In this document: positions 33,588 to 44,648 of the stretch, piece by piece | Layout of the letters: every line of letters begins with the position of its first letter | Position numbering within the stretch: position 1 is the stretch's first letter | Assembly: GCA_035236585.1 (NCBI GenBank) | Contig: CP141127.1 | Location: 46,762,001 to 46,826,000 of the forward strand | Direction: 5' to 3' | Length of the DNA stretch: 64,000 nucleotides | DNA from: Warburgia ugandensis | Lineage: Eukaryota; Streptophyta; Magnoliopsida; Canellales; Canellaceae | Made by a program: the position numbers and the translations under genes | Notes under the pieces: generated by a model | The model's input: only the letters and a program-made list of their open reading frames with translations | What the model was told of the DNA's origin: nothing | Database searches by the model: none

Positions 33588-36286
33588 TGTGATGACCTAG
33601 GTTTTTCCATCCATTTTTAAATGCAATATCTAATTCCTAAGGCGAGATGCATCCCTATTTGAAAACCATTTTTATAAAAACCATGCAATGTAGTGGAAAA
33701 TATTTTGTTTTAAACTCATTTTGAAAACCCCGAGTGTCATTTGTCTTTACAATAATCAAAGTAGTTTTTGAAAAAATTTAGAAATCATAAATGTTTTTCT
33801 TAGGTCTATCCAGTCACAGCTCACAGCCCAACTATAACTAAATACAAATACATGTCCAAAGGGTAGAGTGTTTACTTACATGTATAATGGTCTCCTTTTG
33901 ATTTACTTGCTCGTAGCACTAACATAGGCATCTTCTACTCATGAATGGAGCTATCTTGAAAAATGTTAAGGATAGGGTGAATATATACTATACTCAGTAG
34001 GAGTCTATCACTACTAGTTTTACAATGCATGCTATGTTTAAAATCATATGCTCTTTAAAACATGTGCATGTTTGAACACTCATGTTCAATATCGATATTA
34101 AAAACCATTGTCAAACGGGAATACTAACGACTTAAAGAATCGCATAATCCAAGTCGAAAGTATCATATATATCATAAACATAATAATATGCATAAGATGC
34201 TCAACTGAATCCAACTCATGGATATCTGGTATGGTCGACCAACCTCATGTCATGCCATATGCAATGCAAGTAAATCCTCAAATCATAAGGCCCAACTATG
34301 CCCACAACCTCGCCGTCGTGTGGTCCTTGGGTACCTAGGGACACAGGGTCATATGCCTCCACGGGACATATGACACTTCGACCCAGTGTCGTGACACCAG
34401 TGGTAGCCCCCTGTACCACATGCAGTCGAAGGAGGGACATGCCCTTTTTAGGTGTGATGCCCATCCCATCTAATAGTGGTAGAGGCTGGGAGGTCACCCC
34501 AGACCTCTCGGCATAGCGCCCATGAGCTTATTAGCCCAAATAATATATGATCAAACAAGCCAAAAACCTCTTTTTCAAAACCTGTCCTCTTTGGATCCCT
34601 CACAACTGCCTACTTAATGTCTTTTGGGGACTTTAGCGTCTTTTGGTAACCCTCAAGGATATGCAATCTTTCAAAAACTCAATGCTCACAAATCATGCAA
34701 TATATGCAATTATTTGCAAAACATGTCTATGCATAATGTATTTGTCATATGCATGCTGAATTTGTTTATAAGATTAAGTCATGCTGAATTCGTTTATAAG
34801 ATTAAGTCATGCTAAACAAGTCATATAACTTAAACTTAAAACATGCATTCTCAAAATAATCATGGGTTCTTTTAAAAAGTCTAGTAGCGATAGAGCACCT
34901 ACCACGAAGTCTCCTGGAGTCGCGTCCTTCGTCACTCAACCTGACCCTGGGTCTTATTTATAAACTCCTGGGCATGAATGGATACAAGGAGTCCTTATCA
35001 ATTTCAATCTATTTAGACATTAGATCGCTAGATCTGTCTTTTAGGGTCCATGGTCCTTGCCTAATTCATTGTCAGGCTAGATCCTATGATGTGGATCTAC
35101 TATTCCATAGTTAACTCTATAAATTGTCCTCTAATCCTAACTTTATAGTCTTATTAGGGCTGCATGTCCCAGTTCCCAGGACACCTGTGCATCCTGGTTG
35201 AACCGCGACCGCCTCACATGCGTGCGCACCCAAAGGCCGTGCCAGGGACCGCATTTTGCATGCGCACATGCATGCTCAAGTGACGCGCTATGACGCGCAT
35301 CCTGGATGGCATCGCAACGACATACCTTTGGTGTAGCATGGCACGTCTCAGCTCCCAGGGCATCCCGTGCATCCTGGTCGAGCCAAGACCCGTGCCCCAC
35401 ATCACGTGCGCACCCGAAGGCTGCACCAAGGACAGTGTACACACTGTCGTATGCCTGGAACCCATCCCAAGGACCCTGTCCTAGGCGTTCGTGGAGCATG
35501 GCGTCCCTGGGACACCTTGTTCGTGCAGGGCCGGCTGAACCGACTTGGGACGTTTTTCGGCCAGGAAATCTGGCTGGGAAAAGACCAGATCAGACATGGA
35601 TCTTGGCCTGGGGGAAGTGAAATGGAGAGAAGGGAAGGAGGGTCTTACCTGGGTAGCCGGGGACGCCCTCCTTCGGGTGGTGTGACTCCCTCTTTCTGCC
35701 TGAAAACCTTATGTTGCCGGAACTCGTGAAGCGGAGAAAACCCCAATGTCAAGACCAAAAAAGAGGAGAGAGGGGAATGGGGAGACGAGAATGGCCAGCC
35801 TGACTCGGGCCTGACCGTTGCCGGAAATCGCAGAGAACTGGGTTTCTGATTTTTGCCAGAAACCCCAGTCCTAAATGACTAGAAAATAGTTATTTGGAGA
35901 GAAGGGGTGTAGGGTATTTATAGAGGGAAGAAGGCGGTGCCCCTCAATGGCAGTGCTACCATTTCCCCTGGTGTGTTCTAGAGAAATCGGGAGAAAAGGG
36001 GTTTTGGAGAAATCGGGAGGAGGAAGACGACAGGGGGTGCCGTTATCAAAACGGCCCCCTGTGTTTTCGTTCTTTTTCGTTTTAATCTTTAAACGGCCGT
36101 AACTTCTTTATACAAACTCCGTTTTCGGTGTTCTTTGAGGCGTTGGATTCCATTTTTTGAGTAGAATCTAATGGTACCAGTTTCCTTACAAATTCTTTCA
36201 TTTACTATTTTAAATAAGGTAAAACATTTAACATAGTTTATTTCCCATAGAATGTCCAAAATAGCGTAAATTGCTCGGGCATTACA
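33588..36286 (-). mobile_element. Solo LTR, family A (2699 bp)
   Basis: In element orientation it starts TGTAATGCCCGAGC and ends GTCATCACA. The 5-bp duplication CTTGC flanks it at 33583-33587 and 36287-36291. It is collinear with LTR A1 at 1025-3768, including the GC-rich block (35155-35560) and TATA box (35911-35926). No internal sequence remains, as expected after recombination between two LTRs. Confidence 0.95.
35911..35926 (-). promoter_or_regulatory. TATA box of solo LTR A
   Basis: The minus strand reads CCTCTATAAATACCCT. Same relative place as in the other LTRs. In a solo LTR it could still start transcription into the sequence on its left (inference). Confidence 0.6.
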
Positions 36287-36291
36287 CTTGC

Positions 36292-37988
36292 TTTCCTTGA
36301 TTTTCTCCCACTCCTTTTTGTCTCTTTCCCTCTTAACCTGTCCTCCTTCCTATATACCCATATATCCTTCCCTTGTATCTTATCACTTTCTATTCTCACC
36401 ATTCTCATTTCCAGTCTCCATTCCTAGCCCAACACCTTCCATTTTTGGATTCCACCCCGCCTTAAAAAAATCTCCACCTCCATTCCGTAAGCTTCCACTC
36501 CAAAAACCTATAAATAGGGATTGAAAGATAAATAGTTCTATCTTTCTACTTCCCCCATAGTTCAAAGTCAAAGTAAGGAGAAATGGAGGGAAACAGATCA
36601 CTTTTACCATTTCTCTCACAAGCTTCACATGTCCCAAATCTTTGGAGTAAAGCTAAGAGTTCTCAGCCAATTTCCATTACCTTTATTTTCCCCTTTTTCT
36701 TTCTCATTTCCCTCTTCCCATTCATCTATTTTTCATGCATCTTCCAAGGGTTGCACACATATTCTTCTTTTGCATACTTATGCATTACATACCTTACACA
36801 TTTTATGCATCCAACTTCATAACCATTGCACGCATGCATCTTACATGTCTTCTTTTACATTTGCTTTCACACATAACCTTTTGCTTGCATGCATTTTCAT
36901 TACACAAACTCATTTTCTATCTTAGGATTACACACACTCTTTATTTTGCATGCACCCTTGTTCATCTACCATAGATTTCAATGCATAGCTTTTCCCTTGC
37001 ATGCACTAGGTATCGTATGCATTCATCCTTTCGTTCATCATTCTTTTATGCATTTTCATGCCCACATAGTGCTACCTTTAGACTTCAAATGATACACGCA
37101 TATCCTCATTCTACCACACTTGTATTAGTTTTCTTACCTTGAATGCTTAGAATTGCAAACATAGCCTTCCATGCATTTCCTTGCTTTCATTCCATGCCAT
37201 CCATCTTCAAGCCTTTCCACACATGAAGCCTTGCATGCAACCAGCATTACACACTCCCATCTCTCTTCCATTTTAAGATTTCATGTAACCAACTTAAGCA
37301 ATTATGCACATTAAGCCTTTCACGCTTCACTCATCATCCTTACACCCATCCTTGCATCCTTGCCATCCACGCATTCATACCCCACCATCACATGCATCTT
37401 CTTCTCCCTGAGATCTTACTTGCACAACCCCTATTTCCCACTCATTCATATGCATAGTCCTTCTGCTCTAGCTTCTTTTCTTTTTCTTTTACAATTTGGG
37501 ATTAACAAATGAAAGGGAAGAATCCTTGTATCACTTCTTTGGCAGCCATGGATACTTCTAATTCCTAAAGTAAGTTGAGGAAAACCAAATCCATCCAAAA
37601 AGCTTCCCATCATTCCTAGCTAAAGTCATAGTGTTGAAGAGTAGGAAGACTTTAGGTAAGTATCTAGTGCCCTATCATCTTCTATGGATGGAATTGGTGA
37701 CTCCTATGCAAAGGTCCACTATCTCCAATTTCCTTTTTATTTTTCTACTTCACCTTAAGGTAAGGGGATCTCTTTCTATGGACAATCCTTACTTAAGAAG
37801 AATAATCATTTAATCTCCTTTTTCCTGACTCATAAAAAGCTATCCTCTTTTTAGAATATCTACCCAAGGAAAAGCAAAATTTCTTTTATACTTTCACTCC
37901 ATCTTCTTTTTTTGATTCATATAAAGGTGGTGGTCTTTTAGGAAAAGTGTTAGGTGATTGCTTTCTATGGCTGCCCTAGAATTTCCAC
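36292..37988 (+). mobile_element. LTR of Athila-like E2, right part
   Basis: Continues the second copy of the tandem duplication, then TGCAT-rich DNA (36750-37450), then a block matching 21120-21500 of LTR E1. It stops at 37988 where CACTA II begins; the last 650 or so bases present in E1 are missing here and should lie beyond the far end of CACTA II. Small frames at 36288-37092 are compositional. Confidence 0.62.
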
Positions 37989-38490
37989 CACTACATGGTA
38001 GGCTTTTAAAGTTGGAAAAAAACATTAATAGAAGTTGATAATGAAAGTGACTTCTACCAAGCCGACTTAGAAAATCAATAAGAAAAGAAGTCAGCAAGGA
38101 AACGACTTTTAAAGTCAGTAACAAAAATGACTTTAAAACTATAGACTTTTAAAGTCATTTGGAAATAACGACTTCAAAAGTTCACATTTTCTAAGAAAAA
38201 TGACTTTAAAAAGGCATCTCTTGAAGTCATGCTAAAAAACAACTTCAAAAGAGTCTATATTGGAAGTCCTTCTAAAAACAAATGACTTTAAAAATGTTGG
38301 AGTTTGAAGTTGTTCTGAAAAAAATAACTTCAAAAAAAAAAAATGACTTCAAGAATGGACTCTTTTCAAGTCATTTTTTCCAAATGACTTCAAATCTATG
38401 CTCTTTCGAAGTTATTCTTTTTTAGAAAGACTTCAAAAGATGTGGTCTTTTAAGTCATTTTTCAGAATGACTTTAAAGTGCTTTTTAAAA
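37989..38490. repeat. CACTA terminus and subterminal array of CACTA II
   Basis: The edge reads CACTACATGGTAGGCTTTTA. It is followed by many copies in both orientations of GACTTTAAAAGTC-like and GACTTCAAAAG-like motifs with A- and T-rich spacers. This is the usual look of a CACTA end, where the transposase binds. The same motif fills 52000-53357. Confidence 0.8.
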
Positions 38491-39229
38491 AGAAAAATTC
38501 TTTTACTTAGATTGCAATTTACTTGTATTTTTTGCATACATTTAATGTGCCACCTATTACATTGTTCTTGCAATCTTTAAACACATGAAAAAAGAAACAT
38601 ACATTCATTTACATATTGGATATGAAACATTCAAATTCTTCATCTATCGATACCACACCACATTCACACATACATGCACTTCCATACTACATTCACATCT
38701 TGAAATGACTTGATAATTAAAGAGCACACACCACGTTTAGTACAATCTCCAAATTCACTTCATTTACTTTCATATGCCAAGTTCCCCTCATTCATGATCA
38801 CATAAAATATATATGTTTTAATGAAAATAATGTAACTAGAAGAACAAATGCATATCCACATTCATTTCATTTGCAGTCCAAGTTCCCCTCATTAATTTTA
38901 TAAAATATATATAATTTAATAAAAATAATGAAAAGTAGAAAAATACATTCATATCAATGAAAATAATACTTTATTATGGATAAGGTAATTTACATTTGTG
39001 TAGTTACTCTAATTGTTCTAATTGAAACTCATTACATACTCAACCATTCACTTCGTATTTCGTTGAGGTTTTCTTTGGAGTAACTCTTCTTGTTTGCCCA
39101 TTTAGAAAGCACAATAGCCTATAATCCAAGATTTTTAATTAAGTTGACGCATCCTTTTGAACTGGGTTCCATCAACAATTTTGAAAAATTATAAGATTGT
39201 GATTAGTAAAAAGTGTTCTACCTTTCTTA
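38491..39229. other. CACTA II, between 3' array and ORF2
   Basis: AT-rich noncoding DNA. CATTTGCAGTCCAAGTTCCCCTCATT-like text occurs twice (near 38760 and 38870), an imperfect duplication of about 110 bp. No coding seen. Confidence 0.45.
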
Positions 39230-41269
39230 ATTGGGCGACACTGACACCATCAAGTGCTAGGGTCCTCATGTATCCTATCACAAAGTATGTGAACTCCTAA
39301 TCAGACTGCTGTCTAAGGTACTATGCAAGAAGAAAAACAAAAAGGATCAATAAATACCATGTCTAGTATTGTAAGTTTAATTTATAAAATAGTGTAATTA
39401 ACTGGTCTACATTCCTTCACATTCTTCCAAGTGAGTTTTGGTGGTTGCACAATTTCAATTCGATTAGCCCATGTTAATGACAATTTACAAAATTTAATTT
39501 CAAATGTATTAAATATGGATAAAAAATTACTTGTCTATACATAATACATGAAAAGATTGAAAACTTAGTTATTTATGATTTCTATAAGGGCTAGACTGGC
39601 ATACGATCTACAAGAATAAAAAAAGAATGCTTGCCCACCATGCACATCCATGACAAGCAGCATCCAATAAGCCCTATATACACAATTTTATGAATTGCAA
39701 TTAAAGTTTATAATCCTTATGTGTAGAACAAGTTGTCAAGAAAACAAAGAAAAGAAAACATACCCATTATTGTAGGGAATCACTAAGTCTTAGCCCTTAG
39801 AGCATCATAAGAACCCTAGTAACATATCATTTACATGCCACTCCATCAGTCATTACTCCACTGCTCCACACATGATGTTGGGGTCAAGAAATTGGTACAA
39901 CTCATCTTCGACCTCAAAAGGGCTTATTGTATTATTCAGGAAGCTACATAAAAGAAATAATTATTATCTATTATAAAAAAAATGACATGTAATGTTAAGC
40001 ACTATAGAAATAGATGTTTGTTTATACCTTATATAGAAGACAATGTGAGAGGTTCTTGAGTTGATCCCATTGGCAAACTCGTAATAGGTCCTTTGCCATA
40101 AGTGCCACCTCAATAATGACTTCGGTAAGCACCCTCTCCTTGATAGGTGCAGGGTCGATTACCTTATCTCCATTGATGAGTCCAAAGAGTAACCTTAGGG
40201 ATTGAGGCATATTAGGTGAGACTTCAATGGGATCCTTAAATAGCTGTTGTAAAAGTTGCAGAGTTAGTTAGTATTAATTAATGAAGACATTCAAATTTAT
40301 GAAGAAAAATAAACATAAATACTAGTACAGGTTCAAATGGTGCGATGGTAGCTAAGGTTGCAACAGTGGGGGGCCTTGATGGTAGTTTCTATTCTTGATT
40401 AATCTTAGATATAGATATTAAAGGATTAAACTGAGGTCTCTAACGAAAAATTGTTGTTGAGGAAGGTAGTGTGAAAAAAAGATATATACTGTGGACTCTA
40501 TGGGATTGATGAACTCCTCCAACCAAGCAAAATGATATGCAACTGCTTCCCAATAATTACAATATTTTCCACTTCCGAAGAAAATGGAAGGCAGGCAATT
40601 GCAGTCAAAGCCATGTTAATGGACATGCATGCATGTAAAGGCATACTAATCCCATGCAAAATGTTTAATTCATGCTCATAGCATGATTCAACTATGACAA
40701 AGTTTTGACTAGTATCCAAGGCCAATAGGTATTGACCTACATACAAATCATAAGTACATCATACATTGAAGAGGTTGAGATAGGATAATTATAGAAGGAA
40801 AATAAAAATGTGCTAGTGTAGTGAATACCTCATTGGCTGGATTTTCTATCTCAAAGGACATAGGTTGTCCTTCTTAATCTTCTTCGGCATATGAATTACA
40901 ACTAGCATGTGATGGAGGTATAGGGGTGGCACAAAGATTTGGTAGAATGGATACAAAAGTTATCACCAAATCCTCCTCCTGTAGCTGATTATGTATATTT
41001 ATTTTTATCCTCTCACACAACTCATTGTAGCCTTCCAGCTCTTCTTCTGTAGGCATTATCTTATGAAAGACTTTGGAAGGAACAATACCACACCCTTTGC
41101 CCTTAACTCGACTAGGGGTCCTTCTTACCCATAGTCTTATACAAGATGTTCACATATGTGTTGTTTAAAGTTCTTGCACTTGCATTTTCTTCAGTAAGAA
41201 TGTTTTGCAAAATTTATGTAGAAGGACATGACTAGTTCATTTAATTAATTGTGTAAAATTCAAGGTAGT
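39230..41269 (-). pseudogene. CACTA ORF2 with Ulp1-like domain, main part (broken)
   Basis: Minus-strand remnants in order: PSRVKGKGCGIVPSKVF (near 41110-41060), typical of the plant CACTA ORF2 transposase-like domain; MPTEEELEGYNELCERIKIN (41056 on); YEHELNILHGISMPLHACMS...LPF (40690-40570), a DUF8039-like segment; SLRLLFGLINGDKVID...DLLRVCQWDQL (40205-40060); YQFLDPNIM and IPYNNGY (39900-39770); AYWMLLVMDVHGGQA (39672-39630); YFVIGYMRTL (39288-39260). Introns separate several. Compared with CACTA I, the catalytic His is Tyr (39667-39669) and the Cys position reads Phe (39291-39293), with TAG for the Trp before it. It is inactive. Confidence 0.8.
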
Positions 41270-42006
41270 CGTGATGACCTGGGTTTTTGTAACATATTTT
41301 GCAATACATTTTTCAAAGGCAGTAGTAAAAAATTTTCGTAAAACAAAGCAGCGAAAATTCTTTTCTTTAGAACTTGTTTTGTAAAACCCAAGTCATCACT
41401 TCATACATAACATAAGTAGAATTTTATACAAGATAAAATTTCCATTGAAGGAATATAGTTTTATTAAATTCCAAAATTCATTCAGTGGTTCACAGTACAG
41501 CTTGAGTATTAGTACAATACTTGTTCAAATTACATAATCTAAATTTCAAAGCTCACCATATAATAAAAACTCTCAATACAATACAATGCTGTAATGACCC
41601 CAATTTTTGAGATATTAAAATCCCATGAAAAGTTCAGTTTTAAAGATAAGGGCATTTTGGTCATTTCACTAGTTGCCTCAACTGAACCCAGGAATTTGGT
41701 CCTAAAAATAGTTCCATTAGATGCGTCTCAAAGAAAGGAATCCAACGAGACCAAAATCACCCAAAACGGAGTTAAAATGCGCAAGATATGGCCCTTTGAA
41801 GTTCAGGGGCAAAATTGTAAATTTCACAAATCGACTTAAACTGAAAAAACACAGGTGCCCGTTTTGATACGGGCACCCCGTCATCTTCAACCTCCTAGAG
41901 GTTTCTGGAACGGCAGTGTTTCAAGAAGAAACCACCACCATTCTAGAGGATTCCCCACCGCCATTCAAAGGCGGTTAGAAACCCTCCAGAACCCTCTTTT
42001 AAAGCT

Positions 42007-42016
42007 CTATAAATAG
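42007..42016 (+). promoter_or_regulatory. TATA box of LTR A'
   Basis: GCTCTATAAATAGAGCTC, a TATA box inside a short palindrome, followed by GGCAGCCCAAAAG. The same box and downstream text occur in both LTRs of element G. Confidence 0.7.
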
Positions 42017-43680
42017 AGCTCTTGGGTGCCTCTAATGGCAGCCCAAAAGCCTTGGAGAAAACGAGTCATGAAGCAATGACCAAGGGGGAAAAACATGGAG
42101 AGAAAACCATCCACGAAATAGGTACGCTCAAAAACTCCCCAAACCCATCTCACCCATAGTCCTAGGCTTAGTTTCCCTAGGTTTTTCCATGAAAAACCAT
42201 GGAGAATAGGCCTCCAGGAGAGCCACAAAGACCCCTGGGATGTCCCCAGGCCGCACTGGTTCGACAGGGTCGAACCAGGGTGACCTAAGAACGACCCAGG
42301 TCACTAACAGGCGGTACGATCCAATAGGACCGTCCCACGTCAACACAGGTCGACGCCGTTTGAAAAACCAAACGGGCACGTCCGTGGACGCGCCAGCTAA
42401 AGAGGAAGACGAGCGGAGATTCTAGCGCGTCTGCAGATGCGCATGCCGTAGACGCGTAGCACGCTAGCGCACATGGAAATTTTGTTGCTTAAGGAAGCAG
42501 GGCGCATGACGCTGACGCGCAGCGCCCTAGCATTCCTTCCTTTTTGTCTTTAAGACTCTATGTACATACAATATTAAAATGCTTATAACTTGAGATCTAG
42601 AGCTCTGATTGAGGCGCCACAAAAGGCGTTGTGTCCGTATCGACGACACAGACACATCTAAACTATAAAATCTTTGATCAAGGCCCAATAAAAGGTGGGC
42701 ATGACCCTTAGAATAGGATGGTGGCGCGTGGCCACTAGAACTTTGGAAAACTGAGGATACCAAGGTCCAATTAGGACCTTAGGACACCCATAGGCATAGG
42801 GATGGACTCCTAATGCCTAAGTAATAAGACCCAACTACTCTAAACCCATAAAAGATAGGCTAAACTAACCTTGAGACCCTAAACCATGTTCAGGAATGTA
42901 CGAGGACAAGAGGGTTAACGCGACCTAGTCAGGTAGGTGCTCTATCACTATTAGATTCTTTTAAAAGAAATATTGTTATTTGAGAACATATGTTTTAGAT
43001 ATATGACTTGATTTGCATGTGATTTGCATAAATTAATTCAGCATGCATGTTAAATGCTTTGAACATAGCCATGTTTTGAAATGACTGCATATACACATAT
43101 ATGTGTTGCAAACAAGTGCATGCATTGCATGATTTAAGTACTTGCAAAGATTGCATGTCCTTAAGGGTTGCCAAAAGACGCTGGAGTGCCGAGGGCCAGG
43201 CAGTTGTGAGGGACCCAAAAGAGGACAAGTTTTAACAAAAGGTTTTGACTTATCTTATGTGATTTGGGCAAGTAAGCCCGTGGGTGCTACGCCGAGGGGT
43301 CTGGGTTGGCCACCCGGCCTCTACCACTAATAGGTGGATGGGTACCATGCCCAAAAAGAGGCAAGTCCCTACGTCGACTGCATGTGGTACAGGGGGCTAC
43401 CACTGGTGTCATGGCACTGGGTCGGCGTGTCATAGGCTCCGTGGAGGTTATGACCAAGTGTCCTCAGGTACCCGGGGACCACACAGCGAGGAGGCCGTGG
43501 GCATAGTGGACCCTATGGTTTGATGTGCATTTCATATAGCATGATATGAGGTTGGTCGACCATACCATACTAGAGATCCATGAGTTGGACTCCATGAGGC
43601 ATATATTGCATATCCTGATGTCATCATATATATATGATACTTTCACTTTTGGATTATGTGATCTTTTAAGTTATAAGAAT

Positions 43681-43814
43681 TTCAGTTGATTATGGATTCT
43701 TATACTGATGTTGAACTCGAGTATTCAAACATACGCATATTTTGAATTTCAGTTGATTATGGATTCTTATACTAATAGTGAACTCGAGTATTCAAACATA
43801 CGCATGTTTTGAAT
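43681..43814. repeat. 67-bp tandem duplication in LTR A'
   Basis: TTCAGTTGATTATGGATTCT starts at 43681 and again at 43748, with the unit almost identical through CATACGCAT. The matching place in LTR G (near 59268) has a single copy, so this is local. Confidence 0.93.
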
Positions 43815-44620
43815 GAGCATATGATTTTGAAACATCTCATGCATTTATAAAACTAGTAGTGATAGGCCCTACTGAGTATATTATATACTCACCCAATCCT
43901 TAACATTTTTCAGACATCAGTAAGTACTCAAGGACAGGATACGTCCGTATGTATCATGGTTCAGGACAGCTTCACTCACAAAAAGAGGACATCTGTGTTA
44001 GTGCTATGAGAATCCAAAAGGAAACAAATACGCATATAGTAAACTCTCAACCCTTTGGACATGTGTTTGTACTTAGTTACAGTTGGGCTATGCATTGTGA
44101 CTAGAAAGACCTGGGGAAAAACAATTATGATTTCTGCAGTTTTTCAAAAACTACCTTAGTTGTTGTGAAAGCAAATGACACTCGGGGTTTTCAAAAATGA
44201 GTTTAGAAATAAAAGGTTTTCCGCTGCGTTGCATGGTTTTTATAAAATGGGTTTTCAAATAGGGATGCATCCCGCCTTAGGAAATTAAACATTGCATTTA
44301 AAAATGCATGAGAAAACCCAGGTCGTCACAAATGCTCTCAAATAAAAATACATGTCTTCAAGGGATATACCATGATTGATTATTCTTCCAAGTCTTCTTA
44401 AGTCTTGATCTCTTAATTCTCCTTCTTTGTATCTAAGATATTGTAAACATTCAAACATTTATAATATCTCAGCAAGCTATGCTTAGTAGGGGATTCAAGA
44501 AGCATAATAATTTGATAGTATAATCCTAATACTTCATAATCCTATTATTCATACTCATGGATCAATCGTTTTACTTCATCATATATGTACACCCTTACAC
44601 ATACATACTATATATGTCGT

Positions 44621-44648
44621 GTATATATATATATATATATATATATAT
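44621..44648. repeat. (TA)n microsatellite
   Basis: A perfect TA tract of 28 bases within solo LTR B'. Confidence 0.93.

Larger units (their letters stand above)
41590..44330 (+). mobile_element. Solo LTR A' nested in solo LTR B' (2741 bp)
   Basis: Starts TGTAATGACCCCAATTTTTG and ends GGTCGTCACA. The duplication AATGC lies at 41585-41589 and 44331-44335. Its first 1.2 kb matches the LTRs of element G; its last 1.4 kb also matches family A LTRs (1025-3768, 33588-36286). Removing it restores the sequence seen in the other family B copy near 63530 (ATTGAGAG...ATACATG read in reverse). Confidence 0.95.

Noticed and set aside
36288-37092. Cluster of small open frames rich in His, Ser and Phe
   Set aside because: Pyrimidine-rich, TGCAT-rich LTR sequence; no Met context, domain or conservation in LTR E1.
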